DNA of 6,331 nucleotides from Alphaproteobacteria bacterium. Lineage in GTDB: Bacteria; Pseudomonadota; Alphaproteobacteria; ATCC43930; CGMCC-115725. A model generated the notes under the pieces. It was not told the origin of the DNA. It searched no databases and was given only the letters and a program-made list of their open reading frames with translations. The position numbers and the translations under genes were made by a program. Shown here one piece after another: positions 1 to 4,726 of the stretch; position 1 is the first letter of the stretch, and each line of letters starts with the position of its first letter. Location of the stretch: NCBI GenBank assembly GCA_030039775.1, contig JASHUX010000449.1, positions 1 through 6,331 on the forward strand. Direction: 5' to 3'.

Positions 1-1
1 G

Positions 2-295
2 TCGGTGTTCGGCATCGATCTTTCGTTCACCATCCTGTTCATGGTGATCATCGGCGGCCTCGGCAGTCTGCTCGGCTGTTTTCTCGGCGCCGGCCTCATC
101 CATATCCTGCCGATCGTGTTGCGCAGCGCGCTGCCGGAGATCGGTCTCGCGCTGCGGCCCGCGACAGTCGAGCACCTGAACTTGATGATTGTCGGCGCTC
201 TCATTATTCTGTTTCTCGTTGCCGAGCCGCTTGGGCTTGCTAGGCTGTGGCAAACGATAAAACAAAAGCTGCGGGTTTGGCCTTTTCCGTACTAG
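2..295 (+). CDS. LivM-like branched-chain amino acid-type ABC transporter permease, C-terminal fragment
   Basis: This is the 3' end of an inner-membrane permease of the LivM/LivH family (high-affinity branched-chain amino acid-type ABC importers, which also carry aromatic and other carboxylic acids). The reading frame is already open at base 2, so the gene starts outside the window; the GTG at position 5 is internal. The visible 97 or so residues begin with FGIDLSFTILFMVIIGGLGS, which matches the conserved LivM region around the EAA-like cytoplasmic loop (IIGGLGSLLG). A second hydrophobic segment follows (MIVGALIILFLVAEPLGL), then the short basic cytoplasmic tail (ARLWQTIKQKLRVWPFPY) common in alphaproteobacterial LivM proteins. 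The stop is TAG at 293-295, 32 bases before the substrate-binding protein gene, so the two are probably co-transcribed. Family assignment is firm; substrate is unknown. Confidence 0.9.
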   Translation, partial: SVFGIDLSFTILFMVIIGGLGSLLGCFLGAGLIHILPIVLRSALPEIGLALRPATVEHLNLMIVGALIILFLVAEPLGLARLWQTIKQKLRVWPFPY

Positions 296-313
296 GTGCC
301 GCGGCGACCAACC

Positions 314-319
314 GGGAGG
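314..319 (+). promoter_or_regulatory. Ribosome binding site of the substrate-binding protein gene
   Basis: GGGAGG at 314-319 is a strong Shine-Dalgarno sequence. It lies 8 bases before the ATG at 328 but only 2 bases before the in-frame ATG at 322, so it favours 328 as the start. An open frame reaching back to 247 overlaps the permease tail and has no comparable site. Confidence 0.7.
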
Positions 320-327
320 TTATGACC

Positions 328-1647
328 ATGTCGATCAAATGGACATCGATCGCGGCGGCAGCCGCGCTTGTGATGGGTACGATTTTGCCGGCCGCGGCGG
401 CCGACGATATTTTCGTGCCGCTGTTCACGTATCGGACCGGCCCCTATTCGGGCGGCGGCATTCCGATCGCCAACGGCATGCACGATTACCTGAACATGCT
501 CAACGCGCGCGACGGCGGCGTCGGCGGCACGAAGCTCAACGTCCAGGAATGCGAGACCGGCTACAACACCCAGAAAGGCATCGAGTGCTACGAGGCCGTG
601 AAGGGCAAGGACCCGGTGATGATCAATCCGTTCTCGACCGGCATCACCGAGGCGCTGATTCCGAAAGCCTCGGTCGACAAGATTCCGATTCTGTCGATGG
701 CCTACGGCCTGTCGGCGGCGGCGCTGGGCGACACGTTTCCGTGGGTCTTCAATCCGCCCGACACCTATTGGGACGGTTTGTCGGTCTTGATCAAGCAGAT
801 CGCTGCGCGCGAAGGCGGCTTCGACAAACTGAAGGGCGTCACCGTCGGCTACATCTATCTCGATGCGCCCTACGGCAAGGAACCGATCCCGCTGCTGCAG
901 CAGCTCGCGCAGAAATACGGCTACACGCCGAAACTCTATCCGGTGCCCGGCACCGAGATGCAGAACCAGTCGTCGCAATGGCTGGCGGTCCGCCGCGATC
1001 GGCCGAAATACATGATCATGTGGGGCTGGGGCGCGATGCAGCCGACGGCCGTGAAGGAAGCGGCGAAGATCGCTTATCCGATGGGCAACTTCTACGCCAA
1101 TTGGTGGAACGGCGATGAGGATTTGCGGGGCCCCGGCGAGGCCGGCAAAGGCTTCCACAATCTGAATTGGCATGCCGTCGGCAGCAACTTTCCGGGGCTG
1201 CAAGACATCAAGAAATACGTTATCGACAAAGGCATGAGCCAAACGCCCGCGGACGAATTCGGCGACGAATTCTATGACCGGGGCGTCTACAACGCGGTCC
1301 TGATCGCCGAAGCGATCCATCTCGGTCAGAAGCTGTCGGGCAAGAAGGTCGTGGTCGGAACCGACGTCCGGCGCGGCCTCGAAAACCTCGACCTGTCCGC
1401 GGCGCGCTGGAAAGAGCTCGGCTTCGAGGCTTTCGCCAACCCGCTGTCGACGTCGTGCGCCGATCACAACGGCCACGGCGACCTGTTCGTGCAGGAATGG
1501 GACGGCTCTAAGTGGGTGCGGGCGTCGGGCGAAGTCAGCCCGATGAGCGACGTGGTCAATCCGCTATTGGAGGCCGCGGCCAAGCAGTATGTCGACAAGA
1601 ATACCGGTTGGCCGAAACGCACCGAGGCTTGCGACCACACCAGCTGA
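328..1647 (+). CDS. Periplasmic substrate-binding protein of a Liv-type ABC transporter
   Basis: This is the soluble ligand-binding component (LivK-like, periplasmic-binding-protein type I fold) that delivers a solute to the LivH/LivM permeases. From the ATG at 328 it has 439 residues. A Sec signal peptide is clear: MSIKW, a hydrophobic core (roughly residues 8-20), then PAAAA before DD, with cleavage expected near residue 24 or 25. The mature protein opens with DIFVPLFTYRTGPYSGGG, the usual first strand and ligand loop of the family. At 439 residues it is longer than E. coli LivK (about 370), in keeping with the larger homologues found next to acyl-CoA ligase genes. Tryptophans in WGWG (232-234) and WW (259-260) suggest an aromatic-lined cleft, but this is inference. 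Cysteines sit at 75, 87, 377 and 435 and could form two disulfides in the periplasm. The TGA stop overlaps the ATPase start by one base. ATG 322 is an alternative start. The ligand cannot be named. Confidence 0.92.
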   Translation: MSIKWTSIAAAAALVMGTILPAAAADDIFVPLFTYRTGPYSGGGIPIANGMHDYLNMLNARDGGVGGTKLNVQECETGYNTQKGIECYEAVKGKDPVMINPFSTGITEALIPKASVDKIPILSMAYGLSAAALGDTFPWVFNPPDTYWDGLSVLIKQIAAREGGFDKLKGVTVGYIYLDAPYGKEPIPLLQQLAQKYGYTPKLYPVPGTEMQNQSSQWLAVRRDRPKYMIMWGWGAMQPTAVKEAAKIAYPMGNFYANWWNGDEDLRGPGEAGKGFHNLNWHAVGSNFPGLQDIKKYVIDKGMSQTPADEFGDEFYDRGVYNAVLIAEAIHLGQKLSGKKVVVGTDVRRGLENLDLSAARWKELGFEAFANPLSTSCADHNGHGDLFVQEWDGSKWVRASGEVSPMSDVVNPLLEAAAKQYVDKNTGWPKRTEACDHTS

Positions 1648-2498
1648 TGAGTGTTGCTTCCGACGCGGCCGGCGCCGCTGCCTCCATCGAGGCGGCGGCG
1701 CCGGTTCTCGTCGTCAACAATATCGAAGTCGTCTACGACCATGTCATTCTCGTCCTGAAAGGCGTGTCGCTGTCGGTGCCGAAGGGCGGCATCGTCGCGT
1801 TGTTGGGGGCGAACGGCGCCGGCAAGACCACCACGCTCAAGGCGATTTCCAATCTGCTGCGCGCCGAGCGCGGCGACGTTACCAAGGGCTCGATCACGTT
1901 CAACGGCACCCGCGTCGACAAGCTGACGCCGAACGAGCTGGTGCGGCGGGGCTGTATCCAGGTGCTGGAAGGCCGGCTGTGTTTCGGCCATCTCACCGTC
2001 GAGGAAAATTTGCTTACCGGCGCTTTTTCGCGCCGCGACGGCGGCGCCGCGATCCGGCGCGATCTCGACATGATCTATGAGAGTTTTCCGCCGCTGCGCG
2101 ACCGCCGCCACTCGCTCGCGGGTTATGCGTCGGGCGGCGAGCAGCAGATGTGCGCCATCGGCCGGGCGATGATGTCGCATCCCACCATGGTGCTGCTCGA
2201 CGAGCCGTCGATGGGTCTGGCGCCGCAGGTGGTGCAGGAGATTTTCGAGATCGTCAGCAATCTCAACCGCAGCCAGGGCGTGTCGTTCTTGCTGGCCGAG
2301 CAAAACGCGCACTTGGCGCTGCAATATGCGCATCACGGCTACGTTCTGGAAAACGGCCGCGTCGTCATGGACGGCAACGCCACCGGCCTGCGCGAGAACG
2401 CGGACGTGAAGGAATTTTATCTCGGCGTCTCGGAACGCGGCCGCCGCTCGTTCCGCGACGTCAAGAGCTATCGCCGGCGCAAGCGCTGGCTGGCCTGA
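1647..2498 (+). CDS. LivF-like ABC transporter ATP-binding protein
   Basis: This is the cytoplasmic ATPase subunit that, paired with a LivG-type partner (not in the window), powers import through the LivH/LivM permeases. It has 283 residues. Walker A is GANGAGKT (54-61). The LivF-type region LEGRLCFGHLTVEENL lies at about 108-122 where the Q-loop segment is expected; the signature is ASGGEQQ (161-167, one change from LSGGEQQ); Walker B is MVLLDEPS (181-188), followed by the D-loop and by AEQNA (218-222) at the switch region, where LivF proteins usually read VEQN. The start is the ATG whose A is the last base of the preceding TGA, with no strong Shine-Dalgarno nearby, so translation is probably coupled to the binding-protein gene. 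E. coli LivF has 237 residues; the extra length is an alanine-rich N-terminal stretch of about 20 residues and a basic tail (RGRRSFRDVKSYRRRKRWLA). All motifs needed for activity are present. Confidence 0.93.
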   Translation: MSVASDAAGAAASIEAAAPVLVVNNIEVVYDHVILVLKGVSLSVPKGGIVALLGANGAGKTTTLKAISNLLRAERGDVTKGSITFNGTRVDKLTPNELVRRGCIQVLEGRLCFGHLTVEENLLTGAFSRRDGGAAIRRDLDMIYESFPPLRDRRHSLAGYASGGEQQMCAIGRAMMSHPTMVLLDEPSMGLAPQVVQEIFEIVSNLNRSQGVSFLLAEQNAHLALQYAHHGYVLENGRVVMDGNATGLRENADVKEFYLGVSERGRRSFRDVKSYRRRKRWLA

Positions 2499-2499
2499 C

Positions 2500-3729
2500 A
2501 TGAGCGAGCATTACGACGCCGCCGAGACCCGCGATCCGCGCGAACGTGAGACATCGCTGTTCTTCCGCCTGCCGCGCGTCATCGAGGCGGCGTTGCAGGC
2601 ACCGGGCTGGCGCGATCGTTTGGGCGCGATCGACGCGGCATCGGTGACGAGCCGCGCGGCGCTGGCGAAACTGCCGGTCTTGCGCAAGGCCGATCTGCCG
2701 GCGATGCAGAAACAGGCGCCGCCCTTTGCCGAGCTCGCGCCCGCGCCGGCGTCGGAATTCGGCAGACTCTTTACGTCGCCGGGTCCGATCTATGAGGGCG
2801 AGACGCGCGACGCCGATCCCTGGCATGCCGGCCGCGCTTTGTTCGCGGCGGGCTTCCGGCCGGGGGACATCGTGCTCAATACCTTCGCCTATCATCTGAC
2901 CCCGGGCGGGTTCATCATGGATTCGGGCGCGCGGGCTATCGGCTGTGCGGTGATCCCCGCCGGTCCCGGCAACACCGAGCAACAGCTCGACGTGATCGCG
3001 GCGTATCGGCCGAACGCCTATGCGGGTACGCCGGATTTTCTCAACATCCTGCTGGACGCGGCGGCGAAGGCGGGACGCGACGCGCGCTGCATTAGGAAAG
3101 CGACGGTCGGCGCCGCCGCCTTTCCGAAGTCGTTACGGGAAAGTTTTGCCGCGCGCGGCGTTGCCGCGTACGAAACCTATGGCGTCGCCGAGCTTGGCGT
3201 GATCGCTTACGAGACACCGGCACGCGACGGGCTGGTGGTGAGCGAGGATCTGATCGTCGAAATCGTGCGGCCCGGCACCGGCGATCCAGTGGCCGACGGC
3301 GAAGTTGGAGAGATCGTGGTGACGTCGCTCGAACCGCGCCATCCCTTGATCCGGTTCGCGTTGGGCGATCTGTCCGCCGTGATGCTGGGCGCCAGTCCGT
3401 GCGGGCGCACGAACATGCGGCTCAAAGGCTGGATGGGGCGCGCCGATCAGACCACGAAGGTCAAAGGCATGTTCGTCCGGCCGGACCAGATCGCGGAAGT
3501 CGCGCGCCGCCACCCGCAACTAACCCGGCTGCGCCTGGTCGTGACGCGCGAAAACGAGCTCGACGCGATGACGCTGCGCGCCGAATGCGCGCAGCCCGAT
3601 CCCGCGCTTGGCGAGGCGGTGACGGCGACGCTGCAAGCCGTGACCAAGCTCAAGGGCGCGGTCGCGCTCGTCCCGCCCGGTTCGCTGCCGAACGACGGCA
3701 AGGTGATCGCCGACGAACGGCCGGTGTGA
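2500..3729 (+). CDS. PaaK-like acyl/aryl-CoA ligase (phenylacetate-CoA ligase family, AMP-forming)
   Basis: This is a 409-residue member of the adenylate-forming superfamily closest in layout to phenylacetate-CoA ligase (PaaK). Such enzymes activate a carboxylate with ATP and join it to coenzyme A in the cytoplasm. Visible landmarks: YETYGVAE (224-231) at the adenine/substrate motif; RFALGDLS (285-292) at the ribose-binding Asp motif; GRADQTTKVKGMFVRP (313-328) at the hinge motif; and PNDGKVIADER (397-407) with Lys401 at the place of the catalytic C-terminal lysine. The usual phosphate-binding loop (SSGTTG in PaaK) is replaced by FTSPGPIYEG (91-100), which lacks the Gly-Thr-Thr-Gly core. The gene starts 1 base after the ATPase stop, so it belongs to the transport operon, and the context suggests it activates the imported acid. 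Whether it keeps full ligase activity and what acid it uses are not settled by sequence. Confidence 0.85.
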   Translation: MSEHYDAAETRDPRERETSLFFRLPRVIEAALQAPGWRDRLGAIDAASVTSRAALAKLPVLRKADLPAMQKQAPPFAELAPAPASEFGRLFTSPGPIYEGETRDADPWHAGRALFAAGFRPGDIVLNTFAYHLTPGGFIMDSGARAIGCAVIPAGPGNTEQQLDVIAAYRPNAYAGTPDFLNILLDAAAKAGRDARCIRKATVGAAAFPKSLRESFAARGVAAYETYGVAELGVIAYETPARDGLVVSEDLIVEIVRPGTGDPVADGEVGEIVVTSLEPRHPLIRFALGDLSAVMLGASPCGRTNMRLKGWMGRADQTTKVKGMFVRPDQIAEVARRHPQLTRLRLVVTRENELDAMTLRAECAQPDPALGEAVTATLQAVTKLKGAVALVPPGSLPNDGKVIADERPV

Positions 3730-3842
3730 GTCTCGCCGTGTCGGACACCGACCTTGACAGGAGGGCGACCCGCGCGCACCACGACGGCTAGGCACGGATG
3801 AGGAGACGAATCGACGTCCTCGTTCATTCGAGCGCCGCGGAA

Positions 3843-3860
3843 GCTTCGACGGAGTCGAGC
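3843..3860 (+). promoter_or_regulatory. Shine-Dalgarno site inside a small hairpin, upstream of the small gene
   Basis: GGAG at 3851-3854 lies 8 bases before the ATG at 3863 and decides that start. It sits in a potential stem: GCTTCGAC (3843-3850) can pair with GTCGAGC (3854-3860), with one bulged T and a loop of only three bases that exposes GGA. The rest of the 133-base spacer (3730-3862) contains no convincing gene, promoter or U-tailed terminator. Confidence 0.4.
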
Positions 3861-3862
3861 CG

Positions 3863-4330
3863 ATGCTGATCGTTTCGGAATTTCGCCTCGGGGAAGTGAA
3901 GGTCTATCGAAAGCTGGTGGCCGCGCCTCAAGGCGCCATCCTTCAGATAAGAATGCCGAACGGCTCGGACCTCGTCGGCATGCGATGCGAGTTCGCCGGC
4001 AACACACCCGCTGCGCTTTTCCTGCCGTTTGAGGACAAATATCTCGGCGAACTGGTCAACGGCGACAAGCTCCCCGTTTCGTTCGACGTTACCGACTTGG
4101 TCGATCTGCGCGTCAGCGTCGTGAAACCTGAGACCCCCTTAGGCGAAATCTCGGACGTTAACGGCGCGCTGGTCATGCTCGCGCAGATAGGCGGCGATCC
4201 GGCCACGCGTTATGTGGTCTGGCTCAACGGTCCGAAGAAAGGAGCCGTCGAACCGGCCAAGACATACGTCAGTTTGGGCACGATCGCCGGGGGGGCTGGT
4301 GCCGGTCGGCAGCCTGGTGTTGGCGCGTAA
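3863..4330 (+). CDS. Small hypothetical protein, probably frameshifted near its 3' end
   Basis: I do not recognise this family. As read, it encodes 155 residues with no signal peptide, no membrane span and no cysteine motif. Alternating polar and hydrophobic stretches (ILQIRMPNG, LPVSFDVTDLVDLRVSVV, ATRYVVWLNG) suggest a beta-rich fold. The start is supported by GGAG 8 bases upstream and by the absence of an in-frame start further up. Third positions are mostly G or C through codon 142, which supports real coding, although ATA, AGA and TTA codons make it slightly less biased than its neighbours. At a run of seven Gs (4289-4295) the coding signal switches frame: with one G fewer the protein would continue as GGLVPVGSLVLARKDEATA to a TAA at 4347-4349 (161 residues). 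The printed end, AGAGRQPGVGA, is therefore probably not the native C-terminus. It is 133 bases downstream of the ligase and may not share its function. Confidence 0.6.
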   Translation: MLIVSEFRLGEVKVYRKLVAAPQGAILQIRMPNGSDLVGMRCEFAGNTPAALFLPFEDKYLGELVNGDKLPVSFDVTDLVDLRVSVVKPETPLGEISDVNGALVMLAQIGGDPATRYVVWLNGPKKGAVEPAKTYVSLGTIAGGAGAGRQPGVGA

Positions 4331-4373
4331 GGACGAAGCGACGGCGTAAGTCATCGCGTCGCGAAAATAATTC

Positions 4374-4401
4374 TTGCAATATACGCAAGACGCGTTATAT
4401 A
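4374..4401 (+). promoter_or_regulatory. Candidate sigma-70-type promoter in AT-rich spacer
   Basis: TTGCAA (4374-4379) and TATATA (4396-4401) are separated by 16 bases and resemble -35 and -10 boxes; TATAGA at 4398-4403 with an 18-base spacer is an alternative -10. The surrounding 100 bases (4361-4460) contain only 38 G+C, far below the coding regions. A perfect 6-base inverted repeat, TCTTGC (4372-4377) and GCAAGA (4385-4390), overlaps the -35 box and could be an operator. Transcription would start near 4408 and run away from the small gene toward the convergent oxidoreductase. This is a motif match only. Confidence 0.45.
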
Positions 4402-4407
4402 GATGAG

Positions 4408-4591
4408 AAGCAATAACCTTATTTGTGCGGCTCTTTGACAGAGTGCATAGATTTAGCGTACGCCAAGATGTAGGCCCGAGCCGGGTCGCGGGCGCCTGTA
4501 AATAGCCAGCATTTATCAGGAGAACAGGAGCGCCAGGGCGGAAGGGACATACCATCTTAAGAAATTCCGGAACGAAGCCAATTTACAGGTG
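4408..4591 (+). other. Possible structured noncoding transcript or mobile-element remnant
   Basis: No convincing gene is present on either strand between 4350 and 4620. Downstream of the promoter and boxA candidates the sequence can form GGCCCG-AGC-CGGGTC (4473-4487, one G-U pair) and a second hairpin, CCTGTAAAT (4495-4503) with ATTTATCAGG (4511-4520, one bulged T) closing an AGCCAGC loop. A competing stem joins GGCGCCTGT (4491-4499) to ACAGGAGCGCC (4524-4534, two bulged bases). CCTGTAAAT is also perfectly complementary to ATTTACAGG at 4581-4589. Two AGGAG sequences (4518-4522 and 4526-4530) lie nearby but no start codon follows at useful spacing. I do not recognise an Rfam family. Start and end are estimates: no U-tailed terminator is visible before the hairpin cluster at 4623. 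Confidence 0.3.
4429..4440 (+). promoter_or_regulatory. boxA-like antitermination motif
   Basis: GGCTCTTTGACA matches the E. coli rrn boxA sequence TGCTCTTTAACA at 10 of 12 positions (differences at the first and ninth). boxA in RNA recruits NusB/NusE and is known from rRNA leaders and some CRISPR leaders. Here it lies 27 bases after the candidate -10 box, a spacing like that of an rRNA leader, but no rRNA or CRISPR array follows in the window. The match could be chance. Confidence 0.35.
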
Positions 4592-4622
4592 ACATCAGGC
4601 ATAACACGCAGACGACAAAAGG

Positions 4623-4707
4623 ACTCGTCGTTCCCGCGAAAGCGGAACGAGTCTTGCGCCGCGCGGACCCGCGGCGCTTGGTCCCTGCTTCTGCCGGGAC
4701 GGCGACG
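4623..4707. repeat. REP-like interspersed repeat: three consecutive hairpins
   Basis: Three hairpins lie side by side. The first (4623-4652) has arms around TTCCCGC-GAAA-GCGGAA, flanked by ACTCG and CGAGT. The second is a perfect 8-base stem, GCGCCGCG (4656-4663) with CGCGGCGC (4670-4677), around a 6-base loop. The third (4681-4700) is GTCCC and GGGAC around an imperfect GC-rich core. CGTCG at 4626-4630 and CGACG at 4703-4707 pair across the whole unit. The core wording resembles the common alphaproteobacterial intergenic repeats of the type CGTCATTCCCGCGAAAGCGGGA. It begins 19 bases past the stop codon of the minus-strand oxidoreductase, a typical REP position, and may stabilise or end its mRNA; neither strand shows a long U tract. 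Confidence 0.6.
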
Positions 4708-4726
4708 AAATGTTTGAGGCTAAACC

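Noticed and set aside
247..327. N-terminal extension of the binding protein from position 247
   Set aside because: It overlaps the permease tail, lacks a Shine-Dalgarno and would put about 27 residues ahead of a complete signal peptide.
292..1476. 394-codon minus-strand open frame opposite the binding-protein gene
   Set aside because: It is Arg/Ala/His-rich, has no recognisable domain and lies fully antisense to a well-supported gene; long antisense frames are expected in GC-rich DNA.
1464..2501. 345-codon minus-strand open frame opposite the ATPase gene
   Set aside because: Shadow of the LivF-like gene, whose Walker A, signature and Walker B motifs prove the plus-strand frame.
3754..3759. 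TTGACA in the spacer after the ligase, as a promoter for the small gene
   Set aside because: No AT-rich -10 box lies 16-18 bases downstream; the expected place reads CACCAC and nearby.
3800..3821. GAGGA and TCCTC inverted repeat as a terminator of the transport operon
   Set aside because: Only five paired bases around a 12-base loop and no U tract.
4404..4439. Eleven-codon open frame (MRSNNLICAAL) behind the promoter candidate, as a leader peptide
   Set aside because: The ATG lies at or before the expected transcription start and has no Shine-Dalgarno, so translation is not supported.
4139..4555. 138-codon minus-strand open frame across the small gene and the AT-rich spacer
   Set aside because: Half is antisense to the small gene and half crosses the promoter-like AT-rich DNA; composition is not protein-like and no family is recognised.
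4361..4620. CRISPR array or leader, suggested by the boxA-like motif
   Set aside because: No repeated 25-40 base unit with regular spacers is present; only short 6-9 base repeats occur.
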